In this document: piece after piece, positions 26,416-35,868 of the stretch
Layout: every line of letters starts with the position of its first letter
Position numbering within the stretch: the stretch's first letter is position 1
Source of the DNA: Novimethylophilus kurashikiensis
GTDB lineage: Bacteria > Pseudomonadota > Gammaproteobacteria > Burkholderiales > Methylophilaceae
Assembly: GCF_003112435.1 (NCBI RefSeq)
Contig: NZ_BDOQ01000001.1
Location: 62,001-126,000 of the forward strand
Length of the DNA stretch: 64,000 nt
Reading direction: 5' to 3'
Translations under genes and position numbers: made by a program
The notes under the pieces: model-generated
Databases searched by the model: none
Seen by the model: the letters and a program-made list of their open reading frames with translations, nothing else
What the model was told of the DNA's origin: nothing

Positions 26416-26566
26416 CTTTTATCATCTTCTTCCCATTGCCAAAATGGGATAGCACCTGACTTCTTACGGTTTTACATTGCTTGTGAGGTGAGCCGGTTTA
26501 GGGCTCGAATCGAACAATTATTAACCGATGCCTCGCCGACAAGCGGGGCTAACAAGGAGCAAGGCG

Positions 26567-27946
26567 ATGAGTAACGAAGCGCATTCCCTCAAGCCCGCCC
26601 TCAACGCTTGGCATATGTGGGGCCTGGCAGTGGGGCTGGTGATTTCGGGCGAGTATTTCGGCTGGAGCTACGGCTGGGATAAGGCCGGCACGCTGGGTTT
26701 CATGGTGACGTCCATCCTGATCGCAGTGATGTACACCACCTTCATTTTCAGCTTTACCGAGCTGACCACTTCCATTCCCCATGCCGGTGGTCCCTTCGCC
26801 TATGCGCGCCGCGCCTTCGGGTCCAAAGCGGCGTTTATCGCGGGCTTCGCCACCCTGGTGGAATTCGTATTCGCGCCACCTGCTATCGCGATGGCCATCG
26901 GTGCTTATCTCAACGTGCAGTTTCCGGGTGTTGATCCCAAGATGATGGCGGCGGGCGCTTATGTGGTGTTCATCGCACTCAACATCATTGGCGTGCATAT
27001 CGCGGCTACGTTCGAGCTTTTCGTCACCCTGCTGGCGATCATCGAATTGCTGGTGTTCATGGGTGTCGTCTCGCCTGGCTTCTCGGTGAGCAACTTCGTC
27101 GCACACGGCTGGGCCGGACAAGAGAGCTTTAGCTGGGCGGTGATTCCCGGCATCGTGGCGGCCATTCCATTCGCCATCTGGTTCTTCCTGGCAATCGAGG
27201 GCGTGGCGATGGCAGCGGAAGAAGCCGAGAATCCCAAGCGCACCGTGCCGATTGCCTACATTGCAGGCATCCTCACTCTGGTGGCGCTCGCCCTCGGCGT
27301 GATGGTATTCGCCGGCGGCGCAGGCGACTGGAAGGCGCTGTCCAACATCAACGACCCGTTGCCGCAAGCCATGAAGATGATCGTCGGCGCCAACAGCGGC
27401 TGGCTGCACATGCTGGTGTGGATCGGCCTGTTCGGCCTGGTGGCATCGTTCCACGGCATTATCCTGGGTTACTCGCGCCAGATCTTCGCGCTGGCCCGTG
27501 CCGGCTACATGCCCAAGTATTTCGCCGCCGTGCATCCTAAATTCAAGACGCCGCATCGCGCCATCATCGCAGGCGGCGTGGTGGGTGTGGCCGCTATCTT
27601 CAGCGACGACCTGATCCAGTTCGGCGGCCAGACGCTGACGGCCAACCTCATCACCATGTCCGTGTTCGGCGCCATCGTGATGTACATGATTTCGATGCTG
27701 AGTCTGTTCGCCCTGCGCAAGAACGAACCCAACCTGGCCCGTCCATTCCCGGCGATGTTCTATCCGGCGTTCCCGCTGATCGCTCTGGTGCTGGCCGGCG
27801 TGAGCCTGGTCACCATGATCTACTACAACCAGTTGCTGGCAGGCATCTTCACCGGTTTGATGGCGCTGGCCTTCGGTTACTTCCTAATGACCAAGCACCA
27901 CCGCGATGCTGCCATCGACAAGCATCACGCGGTTGCAACGGCCTAA
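26567..27946 (+). CDS. eat: ethanolamine permease
   Basis: A 459-residue amino-acid/polyamine/organocation family transporter with about 12 transmembrane segments. It closely fits the ethanolamine permease group (opening with HMWGLAVGLVISGEYFGWSYGWD, conserved FAIWFFLAIEGVAMAAEEAENPKR). The start at 26567 is preferred over the in-frame 26528 because AAGGAG lies seven bases before it. It directly precedes eutB and eutC, which confirms ethanolamine as the likely substrate. It imports ethanolamine released from phospholipid breakdown. Confidence 0.93.
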   Translation: MSNEAHSLKPALNAWHMWGLAVGLVISGEYFGWSYGWDKAGTLGFMVTSILIAVMYTTFIFSFTELTTSIPHAGGPFAYARRAFGSKAAFIAGFATLVEFVFAPPAIAMAIGAYLNVQFPGVDPKMMAAGAYVVFIALNIIGVHIAATFELFVTLLAIIELLVFMGVVSPGFSVSNFVAHGWAGQESFSWAVIPGIVAAIPFAIWFFLAIEGVAMAAEEAENPKRTVPIAYIAGILTLVALALGVMVFAGGAGDWKALSNINDPLPQAMKMIVGANSGWLHMLVWIGLFGLVASFHGIILGYSRQIFALARAGYMPKYFAAVHPKFKTPHRAIIAGGVVGVAAIFSDDLIQFGGQTLTANLITMSVFGAIVMYMISMLSLFALRKNEPNLARPFPAMFYPAFPLIALVLAGVSLVTMIYYNQLLAGIFTGLMALAFGYFLMTKHHRDAAIDKHHAVATA

Positions 27947-27975
27947 TGGAGTAGTAGATTGTCATAAGCAATGCA

Positions 27976-28050
27976 GCCCCTCCTCATGGGAGGGGCCTGT
28001 AGCGCAGGCGACTTTAAGGAATCGATCAAGGCGAGGCCGCCTGCGCTACA
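27976..28050. repeat. hairpin plus dispersed repeat, copy 3
   Basis: A GCCCCTCC/GGAGGGGC hairpin (27976-27996) is followed by the dispersed repeat as an imperfect inverted pair: TGTAGCGCAGGCG at 27998-28010 and its extended complement at 28029-28050. It lies between the permease and eutB and could trim or stabilise the transcript end. Confidence 0.65.
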
Positions 28051-28080
28051 GACTCAACCGCAAGAGAGATAGACATTCTC

Positions 28081-29475
28081 ATGGAATATCGTCATACCGT
28101 AGGGGCGCAAACCTACAAGTTTGCCGATTTGAAAGATGTGCTGGCCAAGGCCACACCGGCGCGGTCAGGCGATTATCTGGCAGGCGTGGCGGCGGAAACC
28201 TATGCCGAACGCATGGCTGCAAGGATGTGCCTGGCCGATGTGCCGTTGCCGCAATTCCTCATTGAAGCCGTGATTCCCTACGAGCAGGACGAAATCACGC
28301 GCCTGATCCTCGACAGCCATGATGTCACGGCCTTCAAGGAAATCGGCCACCTGACCGTCGGCGGTTTTCGCGATTGGCTGCTTTCAGACCAAGCCGATAC
28401 GGCGACGCTGCGACGCGTTGCGTCCGGTATCACGCCCGAAATGGCGGCAGCGGTGAGCAAGCTCATGCGCAACCAGGATTTGATTCTGGTTGCACGCAAA
28501 TGCCAGGTAACGACTGCTTTCCGCAATACCATCGGTCTGTCGGGCAGGCTTTCCGTTCGGTTGCAACCCAACCATCCCACCGACGACGCCCGCGGCATTG
28601 CGGCTTCCATGCTGGACGGGCTGTTGTACGGCTCGGGCGATGCGGTGATCGGCATCAACCCGGCCACCGACAGCATCCCGGCGCTGATGGATTTGTATGA
28701 CCTGGTGGACGAGGTCATTACCCAATACGGCATCCCCACCCAATCCTGCGTGCTGACGCACGTCACCAACCAGATTCAGGTGATGGAAAAGGGCGCGCCG
28801 GTGGACCTTGTGTTCCAGTCCATCGCCGGAACCGAAAAAGCCAATCAGGGCTTCGGTATCAATCTTGGCATTCTGCAAGAAGCGCAAGAGGCCGCCCTTA
28901 GCTTGAAACGCGGGACGGTGGGCAACAACGTGATGTATTTCGAAACCGGGCAGGGTTCGGCGCTTTCGGCCAATGCCAATTTCGGCGTAGATCAGCAAAC
29001 TATCGAGGCGCGTGCCTATGCCATTGCCCGACGTTTCTCGCCGCTGTTGAGCAACACCGTGGTCGGCTTCATCGGGCCGGAGTATCTCTATGACGGTAAG
29101 CAGATCATCCGCGCCGGTCTGGAAGACCATTTCTGCGGCAAGCTGCTGGGCGTGCCGCTGGGCTGCGACGTGTGCTACACCAACCACGCCGAGGCCGATC
29201 AGGACGACATGGATACGTTGATGACCCTGCTGGGTGCCGCCGGAATTACCTTCATCATGGGCATCCCCGGCGCCGACGACATCATGCTCAACTACCAGAC
29301 CACCTCGTTCCACGATGCGCTGTACCTGCGCAAGGTCCTCGGCTTGAGGCCCGCGCCCGAGTTCGAGCAGTGGCTGAAAAAAATGAACATCATGGACGAG
29401 AATGGCTTGGTGCAACCGGTGACCAACGCGCACAGCATGTTGCAGAACATGCCGCGAAATTTGCTGGCGGCCTAA
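28081..29475 (+). CDS. eutB: ethanolamine ammonia-lyase large subunit
   Basis: A 464-residue protein matching EutB end to end: DVTAFKEIGHLTVGGFRDWLL, QPNHPTDDARGIAASMLDGL, the active-site region GDAVIGINPATDS, and PLGCDVCYTNHAEADQDD near the cofactor site. The adenosylcobalamin-dependent enzyme splits ethanolamine into acetaldehyde and ammonia. It is followed by eutC. No shell-protein, eutA or aldehyde dehydrogenase gene is present, so this is the compact, non-compartment form. No cobalamin riboswitch is recognisable upstream. Confidence 0.97.
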   Translation: MEYRHTVGAQTYKFADLKDVLAKATPARSGDYLAGVAAETYAERMAARMCLADVPLPQFLIEAVIPYEQDEITRLILDSHDVTAFKEIGHLTVGGFRDWLLSDQADTATLRRVASGITPEMAAAVSKLMRNQDLILVARKCQVTTAFRNTIGLSGRLSVRLQPNHPTDDARGIAASMLDGLLYGSGDAVIGINPATDSIPALMDLYDLVDEVITQYGIPTQSCVLTHVTNQIQVMEKGAPVDLVFQSIAGTEKANQGFGINLGILQEAQEAALSLKRGTVGNNVMYFETGQGSALSANANFGVDQQTIEARAYAIARRFSPLLSNTVVGFIGPEYLYDGKQIIRAGLEDHFCGKLLGVPLGCDVCYTNHAEADQDDMDTLMTLLGAAGITFIMGIPGADDIMLNYQTTSFHDALYLRKVLGLRPAPEFEQWLKKMNIMDENGLVQPVTNAHSMLQNMPRNLLAA

Positions 29476-29535
29476 AGCGCAGTCGCGCAGACGGATTGCG
29501 CGACAACAAGACCGGATTGGATATTGGATTTTTGA

Positions 29536-30345
29536 ATGAGTACCCCTGAGAAACCCACTTTGCTTTCCGATGACCCGCTGTCGGTCGACCCCTGGCAGCA
29601 GCTGCGTAATTTCACGCGCGCTCGTATTGCCTTGGGCCGCGTGGGAACCAGCTTGCCCACCAGGGAGGTGCTGGATTTCGGTATGTCGCATGCGATGGCG
29701 CGCGATGCGGTACACACGCCGCTGGATGCGCAAGCCTTATGCGACGCCTTGGTGCAGCACGGCTTCGAGACCTTGCTGGTACAAAGCGCCGCGCCTGATC
29801 GTTCCACCTACCTGCTGCGGCCCGATCTGGGACGCAAGCTGTCGAACCTCTGTGTTGACCTGCTGGCAAGCCTCCAGTCGGAGGAGTGCGAGATTGCCTT
29901 CGTCATCGGTGACGGCTTGTCCTCGATGGCGGTCAGCAACCATGCGTTGGCGGTCATGGAGCAGATGCGGACACTGGTGCCGTCGCAATGGCGAGTCGGG
30001 CCAGTGGTGGTCGCGACCCAGGCACGTGTGGCTCTGAGCGATGAAATCGGTGCCTTGCTGAAAGCTCGTGTGGTCGTGATGCTCATCGGCGAGCGCCCAG
30101 GGCTCTCATCGCCCGACAGCTTGGGTATCTACATCACTTACGGCCCAGAAGTGGGACGTCAGGATTCTGAACGAAACTGTATTTCCAACGTCCGGCCGGA
30201 AGGTCTCGGATACGAAGCCGCAGCGCGAAAGACGCTGTGGCTGGTCAAGGAGGCCATGCGCTTGAAGCTCTCAGGGGTTGGCCTGAAGGATGAAAGCGAT
30301 GTGGCCGAGATTGCACTTAGCGATTTGCCAAAACTCAGCGATTAA
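29536..30345 (+). CDS. eutC: ethanolamine ammonia-lyase small subunit
   Basis: A 269-residue EutC: DPWQQLRNFTRARIALGRVG near the N-terminus, YLLRPDLGRKL, EIAFVIGDGLSSMAV, VVMLIGERPGLSSPDSLGIY and ERNCISNVRPEGL. The small subunit completes the cobalamin-binding interface of the lyase. The gap to eutB is 60 bases with no terminator, so the two should be co-transcribed. It converges with the AraC-type regulator gene. Confidence 0.96.
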   Translation: MSTPEKPTLLSDDPLSVDPWQQLRNFTRARIALGRVGTSLPTREVLDFGMSHAMARDAVHTPLDAQALCDALVQHGFETLLVQSAAPDRSTYLLRPDLGRKLSNLCVDLLASLQSEECEIAFVIGDGLSSMAVSNHALAVMEQMRTLVPSQWRVGPVVVATQARVALSDEIGALLKARVVVMLIGERPGLSSPDSLGIYITYGPEVGRQDSERNCISNVRPEGLGYEAAARKTLWLVKEAMRLKLSGVGLKDESDVAEIALSDLPKLSD

Positions 30346-30396
30346 TCGGTGATGCTATCTTGATTCAAAGCTGAGCCCAAGGTTCTTGACGCCTGA

Positions 30397-31389
30397 TTAG
30401 TGTTTTTTTGCCGCGATCTCTCCCTGACGACGCAGTGTATCTGACGGCAATTCTCCGAAAAGCTTCTTGTATTCCTGCGAGAAATGACCGAAATGCCAAA
30501 ACCCCCAAGCCGTGGCGGCATCGGTGACCGAAACTCCTTGTTTGAGCATGCGGCGCGTGCCGTTGAGGCGTTGAGATCGCAGGTAGGCGACGGGACTGGT
30601 ATTGAGGAGATTCTGGAAGCTGTATTGCAAGGTGCGGCGGCTAACGCCGAGGTGCTGGCATAGTTCTGCGACGCTGACGGGGTTTTCGGAACGGCTATGA
30701 ACCAGTGCCCGCGATTCTGAAACGATGTGCCAGCATTTGCTTGGGGAGAGATGTTCCGATTGCAACTGCTGACTGTCGATCAGGCAGTCGGCCAGCAGTC
30801 CTAGTACAGTGCTGCGCATGGAGGCCGTTATCTGGCGGTTTTCCAGTATCTCCGGCGTTTGTCCCACTAAGTGAAACACGCCCGACATGAACTCGCGCAC
30901 GGCCTGTACTTTGGCCGGGTCCAGGCTCTGCACATGGGCTTGGCCGTCGTGCTGCATGAGCCATTGCTGCTCTTGTGGCGCAAGGCTGTTAAGCAGCGCC
31001 GAGCGGCTAACGGAAATGCCGCCCATCACCAGTTCGCCAGGTGAAAAAAATTCGAAGCCGTCGTCCCCAGAAAATACATGCATGGATTCTGCCGTGCTGA
31101 CGCTACCGCAGAACATGCCTTGATGCTGCGCGGTGAGGGGGATGCCAATAGCGACCGTGTCGTCGTCCAGACGGCCGCTCTGATAAAGCGATTGGCTGGT
31201 GTATTCCAGAAAAAGGTGCACGTCCTCGAAGCGCATATCCGAGACATAGCCGCTGAAGGCGCCCGAGGAAATCTGCGCGTAGTCCTGGTTCCATCCGCGC
31301 AGAAGCGCGGCTTGCTCCTCAAAATCGTGCGTTTCCTGGCAGAGTGTTCCCATGTTCTTCAGTGCTTGAACGCCGACCGGGCCTAGCAT
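30397..31389 (-). CDS. AraC family regulator, EutR-like
   Basis: A 330-residue regulator. The N-terminal part (about 1-210) is a sensing domain of the EutR/FeaR type. The C-terminal AraC domain has two helix-turn-helix motifs: VSVAELCQHLGVSRRTLQYSF and VTDAATAWGFWHFGHFSQEYKKLFGELP, both given here in pieces (LCQHLGVSRRTLQ; WGFWHFGHFSQEYKKLFGE). Its place at the end of the ethanolamine genes suggests that it activates them in response to ethanolamine (with B12 in E. coli EutR). AAGGA lies before the ATG. Confidence 0.88.
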   Translation of the reverse strand: MLGPVGVQALKNMGTLCQETHDFEEQAALLRGWNQDYAQISSGAFSGYVSDMRFEDVHLFLEYTSQSLYQSGRLDDDTVAIGIPLTAQHQGMFCGSVSTAESMHVFSGDDGFEFFSPGELVMGGISVSRSALLNSLAPQEQQWLMQHDGQAHVQSLDPAKVQAVREFMSGVFHLVGQTPEILENRQITASMRSTVLGLLADCLIDSQQLQSEHLSPSKCWHIVSESRALVHSRSENPVSVAELCQHLGVSRRTLQYSFQNLLNTSPVAYLRSQRLNGTRRMLKQGVSVTDAATAWGFWHFGHFSQEYKKLFGELPSDTLRRQGEIAAKKH

Positions 31390-31603
31390 GGCTCGTCCTT
31401 CTCTACTTTTTTATGACCCCATTCTAAATGCAAAAAATATGCCTTACGCAACTCAAGGATTGATGCGGTTTTCAAGGCATACGGGGTAGTGTAAACGCAT
31501 GACGAAGGTGCGTAGGCCTGTTGACGTGCACCAAACGAGTGAACGGAAGGGGTGGGTATTGGGGTAAACACTGGACATGGCAGCTCAGGTAAAATAAGCG
31601 GTT

Positions 31604-32911
31604 ATGCAAAATTCATCTATCGCAATCGTCGAGTCGCTCGACCAGGAAGGGCGCGGCGTCGCCCATGTAGAAGGCAAGGTCATTTTCATCGAGGGCGCGC
31701 TCATCGGCGAAAAGGTCGTCTATTCCAGCTACCGCAAGAAACCGACCTACGAATTCGCCCGTGTCGAACGGGTATTGAAAGAATCGCCCAATCGGGTTAA
31801 GCCGAAATGTCAGCATTTCGGCGTCTGCGGCGGTTGCGCGATGCAGCATCTGGAATTCTCGGCGCAGGTCGCGGCCAAGCAGCGCATCCTGGAAGGCGAT
31901 CTCTGGCATCTCGCCAAGGTCAAGCCGGAGAGTATGCTGCCGCCCATCTACGGTCCGGCCTGGGGCTATCGCCACAAGGCGCGTTTGCGTGCACGCTACG
32001 TGCCGGCCAAGAACAAGGTGCTGGTGGGCTTCAACGAAAAAAGCTCGAGCTATGTCGCGCTGATGCAAACTTGCGAGATTTTGCCGCCGCATATTTCCGC
32101 GCTCATCGTGCCGCTGCAAGAACTGCTGATGCAGACCTCGATCCGCGATCGTATTCCGCAGATCGAAGTGGCCGTGGGCGAATTCACCTCCGTCCTCGTG
32201 TTCCGTATTCTCGAGGCTTTGGCGCCCGAGGATGAGCTGTTGTTCCGCGCGTTTGCCGACCAGCACAATGTCCAAGTCTGGATGCAGACCAAGGGGCCGG
32301 AAACCGCGGTGCCGTTCCATCCGCTAGATGCGCAGGAACTGACCTACGCCTTGCCGGAATTCGATTTGCGCTACCCCTTTACGCCGACTGAGTTCACCCA
32401 GGTCAATCCGCATATCAACCAAGTGCTGGTGCGGCGCGCCATTGGCTTGCTCGACCCGCAGCCTGGGGAGCGTATCGCCGACTTTTTCTGCGGGCTGGGC
32501 AATTTCACGTTGCCGATCGCGCGCAAGGGCGCCAAGGTGGTGGGGTACGAGGGTTCCAACGCTTTGGTGCGCCGTGCCAAGGCCAACGCCGAACGTAATG
32601 GACTGGTATCGCAGACCGAGTTCCACGAGGCCGATTTGTTCAAGGTCGAGCCGGACAACCTGCAAGCGCTGGGGCATTTCGACAAGTGGCTGATCGACCC
32701 GCCGCGAGACGGTGCCATGGAACTCATCAAGGCCTTGCCGGAAGAGGGCGGTCCCAAGCGTATCGTCTATGTGTCCTGCAATCCTTCTACATTGGCTCGG
32801 GATGCCGGGGTGCTAGTGCAGGTGAAGGGGTATCGCATGCTGGCGGCGGGCGTGGTGAATATGTTCCCGCACACGGCCCACGTGGAGTCGATGGCCGTAT
32901 TCGAACGTTAG
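31604..32911 (+). CDS. rlmD: 23S rRNA (uracil(1939)-C(5))-methyltransferase
   Basis: A 435-residue TrmA/RumA-type RNA methyltransferase. A TRAM domain (about 3-60) is followed by iron-sulfur ligands [10 protein letters not shown], the SAM-binding [16 protein letters not shown], and the catalytic [13 protein letters not shown] near the C-terminus. It methylates U1939 of 23S rRNA. The cysteine pattern and overall length favour RlmD over RlmC or TrmA. It precedes the substrate-binding lipoprotein gene by about 60 bases, and co-transcription is possible. Confidence 0.94.
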   Translation: MQNSSIAIVESLDQEGRGVAHVEGKVIFIEGALIGEKVVYSSYRKKPTYEFARVERVLKESPNRVKPKCQHFGVCGGCAMQHLEFSAQVAAKQRILEGDLWHLAKVKPESMLPPIYGPAWGYRHKARLRARYVPAKNKVLVGFNEKSSSYVALMQTCEILPPHISALIVPLQELLMQTSIRDRIPQIEVAVGEFTSVLVFRILEALAPEDELLFRAFADQHNVQVWMQTKGPETAVPFHPLDAQELTYALPEFDLRYPFTPTEFTQVNPHINQVLVRRAIGLLDPQPGERIADFFCGLGNFTLPIARKGAKVVGYEGSNALVRRAKANAERNGLVSQTEFHEADLFKVEPDNLQALGHFDKWLIDPPRDGAMELIKALPEEGGPKRIVYVSCNPSTLARDAGVLVQVKGYRMLAAGVVNMFPHTAHVESMAVFER

Positions 32912-32971
32912 AAAAGCTGCATGGCCTTCCTGATCGTTCCGATCCCCTTGGGTATCCAGTAGACTCGCAGC

Positions 32972-34456
32972 ATGGAAATTCGCTCCATGCCTGAACACCG
33001 TTCAACCGCGAGCATCGTTACTTGCGTCAAGGCGTTTTTGCTTCTAGCTATGGTTGGGCTTGCTGCTTGCGGCAAGCCCGCTACCCACGACGAAATCCGC
33101 TTCGCCATCGCCCAAGCACCTCTGACGCTTGATCCGCGCTATGCCACCGACGCCGCATCGGAACGGGTTAATCGGCTGATCTATCATCAGTTGGTAGATT
33201 TCGATGTCCATTACCGCCCCGTGCCGTCGCTCGCGACTTGGATTTGCAGCGATGCCAGGCATTGCCGATTTTCCCTGAAGACAGATGGCCGCACTTTCCA
33301 CGACGGCAGCCGTTTGACGGCTGAGGATGTGGTTGCGACCTACCGCTCCTTGCTTGAACTTAAGGATTCACCTCATACCGCAGAATTCGCAAACATTTCC
33401 GATGTTTTAGCTGTTGATGCCGACACCGTCGATTTCACGCTCAAACACGCGGACGACCAATTTCCTGCCCGACTTATCATCGGCATCTTGCCTGCTCGGC
33501 TGTTGGCGCAAGCGCATGATTTCTCGCATCACCCCATCGGCAGCGGGCCGCTAAAATTTGTCGCATGGAACCGGGCGTTGCAATTGCAGCGCGTAAGCGA
33601 CGGCCAAAGGTTCGTACTGCAAGAAGTACGCGACCCGACGGTGCGCGTGCTTAAGTTGCTGCGCGGAGAGGCGGACATGCTTCAAGGCGATTTGCCGCCG
33701 GAACTGGTCGTCTATCTCAAACGTCAGCCGAGTATTGTTGTGAAAGAAGTCCCGGGCACCAATGACTCCTACCTCGGCTTCAATATGCAAGACCTGGTCT
33801 TGCGCGATGTGCGCGTACGGCGGGCCATTACTTTGTCGATTGACCGTGATGCGATTATTCACCAGGCCATGATTGGCGGCACTCGACCCGCTACTGCGAT
33901 TTTGCCGCCCGAGCACTGGGCGGGAAATCCTAACCTTAAGCCTTATCCGCACGATCCAAAGGAGGCGCGGCGGTTGTTGACCGAGGCCGGCATACGTTTG
34001 CCGCTGAAACTGGTCTATAAAACGTCTACGGATGCTCAGCGAGTGCGGCTCGCTACCATCATGCAAGCGCAAATGCAGCAGGCCGGCATCGATCTCGAGA
34101 TTCGCAGCCTCGATTGGGGTACGTTCTTCGACGACGTCAAGCATGGTAAATTTCAGCTCTACGGCTTGACTTGGGTGGGTATCAAGACGCCGGAGATTTA
34201 TCGGCTTGCGTTTCATAGTGCGTCGGTGCCGCCCGCAGGTGCTAATCGTGGCCGTGTGGCCGATGAGATTCTAGATCGCGAGATTGAACGAGGCGATTGG
34301 AGTGCCGCAACAGCTCGTATTCATGAACTGTTGCCGTATGTGCCGTTATGGTACGAGGGGCAGTTTCTTGCCATGCAGGCAGGTTTTGCCGGCGATCATC
34401 TCAGTCCGGACGGCAATTGGGATTGGATGCAAACGTTCCGCCGTAAGTTGAAATAG
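32972..34456 (+). CDS. ABC transporter family 5 substrate-binding lipoprotein
   Basis: A 494-residue periplasmic binding protein of the peptide/oligopeptide type (SBP bacterial 5): DPRYATDAASERVNRLIYHQL, FTLKH..., GSGPLKF, VRRAITLSIDRDAI. The N-terminal signal ends in a lipobox (VGLAAC near residue 33), so it is anchored to a membrane. The start may be 32972 or the Met at 32987. It opens a cluster with two permeases and murein-recycling enzymes, so peptides derived from cell wall are a plausible cargo. This cargo is inference. Confidence 0.9.
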   Translation: MEIRSMPEHRSTASIVTCVKAFLLLAMVGLAACGKPATHDEIRFAIAQAPLTLDPRYATDAASERVNRLIYHQLVDFDVHYRPVPSLATWICSDARHCRFSLKTDGRTFHDGSRLTAEDVVATYRSLLELKDSPHTAEFANISDVLAVDADTVDFTLKHADDQFPARLIIGILPARLLAQAHDFSHHPIGSGPLKFVAWNRALQLQRVSDGQRFVLQEVRDPTVRVLKLLRGEADMLQGDLPPELVVYLKRQPSIVVKEVPGTNDSYLGFNMQDLVLRDVRVRRAITLSIDRDAIIHQAMIGGTRPATAILPPEHWAGNPNLKPYPHDPKEARRLLTEAGIRLPLKLVYKTSTDAQRVRLATIMQAQMQQAGIDLEIRSLDWGTFFDDVKHGKFQLYGLTWVGIKTPEIYRLAFHSASVPPAGANRGRVADEILDREIERGDWSAATARIHELLPYVPLWYEGQFLAMQAGFAGDHLSPDGNWDWMQTFRRKLK

Positions 34457-34501
34457 CATCTGAATATTAATATTAATAACAACAATAGGAAGTTAATAAC
34501 A

Positions 34502-35365
34502 ATGAAAAAAAGTTCTGCATTGCTTGTGTTGCTATGCGCAACTCATCCCGCGCTAGTGTTGGCTGATAATTATCTTTTTCCGACCGATATTCTCGAAGAG
34601 GGAAAAATCGACTTGCAAGCTAGTATTTCCAAATCGACCTACTCGCACTCCTATGGGCTCGAATACAAGGGATTTTCAGGTCGAGGCGAGGAGAAATTCA
34701 AAACAGTGGGCGAGGAAGTTTTGTTGCGCTATGGCTTGGGCTATGAGAGCCAAATTGGCGTGGCCTTGCCGTATGAGTCCTTTCTCCGACGAGACCGCAA
34801 TGCGTCAGCAGGGAGCACGATCCGCTTTACCGAAGCGCACACCGATCTGAATGGCAATGAGAACCTCCAGGTATGGGTGAAACATCGGTTTATCGATGGC
34901 GCCAGCTCGCCGCTGAGTTTGTCCGCGGTATTAGGCATCAAGGCGAATACCGCTAACAAGCATCGCACAGGGGCTTGGGCCGATGTCGTAATGGGCTGGA
35001 AATGGTCCGATCAATTGCAAGGATATGCGGGATATGAAGCTTCAGTATCTGACCAGGATGAGCTTCCCGATCGCCATACAGTGAGTGCGGGTCTTTATCA
35101 GCAGGTGAGCGAACGCTTAACGCTGGTGCCGAAAATTCATTTCACCCACTTCGAGTCGGCATCGAGGTATTCAGAGACTACCCTTCATCCGACGGATGGC
35201 TACGGGGTAGGTTTATTTGCGCATTGGCAGGCATTACCCAATACCTACGTGATGCCAGGGGTTGGATATTCGCATCTGGATGGCTATCGTGATGGCCCAT
35301 ATTTGGCATATGGCGATAGCAATAACGGCAAAACTATTTCACTGTCTTTATATCACTTGTTTTAA
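34502..35365 (+). CDS. predicted outer-membrane beta-barrel protein
   Basis: A 287-residue exported protein with signal peptide (SALLVLLCATHPALVLA, then DNYLFPTD) and alternating-residue beta strands to the C-terminus. It ends in SLSLYHLF, and a terminal Phe is the usual sorting signal for outer-membrane barrels. I cannot name a family with confidence. It resembles the broad group of putative transporters with about 12 strands. Its place between the binding lipoprotein and the YkuD gene suggests an outer-membrane partner of the uptake system. The leader is AT-rich with a run of AATATT repeats. Confidence 0.75.
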   Translation: MKKSSALLVLLCATHPALVLADNYLFPTDILEEGKIDLQASISKSTYSHSYGLEYKGFSGRGEEKFKTVGEEVLLRYGLGYESQIGVALPYESFLRRDRNASAGSTIRFTEAHTDLNGNENLQVWVKHRFIDGASSPLSLSAVLGIKANTANKHRTGAWADVVMGWKWSDQLQGYAGYEASVSDQDELPDRHTVSAGLYQQVSERLTLVPKIHFTHFESASRYSETTLHPTDGYGVGLFAHWQALPNTYVMPGVGYSHLDGYRDGPYLAYGDSNNGKTISLSLYHLF

Positions 35366-35388
35366 CTTTTGCATGCATACTCGGTCGC

Positions 35389-35868
35389 ATGAAAATTGAA
35401 ATATTCATTCCAGGCCAACGCCTCAAGGTGTTGGACGAAAACGCTAAGCTTGCGGCCGAGTATCCTGTCTCTACAGCATTGAAGGGCGTTGGGGAGCAGA
35501 AGGGGAGCTATCGTACACCGACTGGAATGCATGTGGTCCGCGCCAAGATCGGGGCTGGGCAGCCATTAGGATCGGTGTTTATCGGCCGTCGTCCCACTGG
35601 CGAAATCTGGTCGCCGGAATTGGCTGCGCAATATCCCGAACGGGATTGGATCCTGACACGGATTCTCTGGCTGTCCGGGTGCGAACCCGGAAAAAATCGC
35701 CTAGGGGATTGCGACACTATGCAGCGGTACATCTACATTCACGGTACGCCTGATAGCGAGCCAATGGGTGTAGCGCGATCTCATGGCTGTATTCGCATGC
35801 GTAATGCCGATGTGACGGCCTTGTTCGACTTGGTACCGGTGGGGACGCCGGTGCTCATCCGCGCTTGA
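35389..35868 (+). CDS. YkuD-domain L,D-transpeptidase/carboxypeptidase, no signal peptide
   Basis: A 159-residue protein consisting only of a YkuD catalytic domain. The catalytic motif SHGCIRMRN holds Cys134, with His118 in YIHGTPD. There is no signal peptide or membrane anchor: it begins MKIEIFIPGQRLKVL. That differs from periplasmic cross-linking enzymes and resembles cytoplasmic YkuD proteins such as Acinetobacter ElsL, which trim tetrapeptides in murein recycling. The stop overlaps the permease start by a TTGA, so production is coupled to the transporter. The L,D-carboxypeptidase role is inferred from location and context. Confidence 0.88.
   Translation: MKIEIFIPGQRLKVLDENAKLAAEYPVSTALKGVGEQKGSYRTPTGMHVVRAKIGAGQPLGSVFIGRRPTGEIWSPELAAQYPERDWILTRILWLSGCEPGKNRLGDCDTMQRYIYIHGTPDSEPMGVARSHGCIRMRNADVTALFDLVPVGTPVLIRA

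Noticed and set aside
26450-26520. Sigma-54-like ACGGTTTTACATTGCT upstream of the ethanolamine permease
   Set aside because: GG and GC are one base too close together for a functional -24/-12 element.
28384-29733. 449-codon minus-strand frame opposite eutB/eutC
   Set aside because: Complete overlap with clear EutB; composition is that of an antisense shadow.
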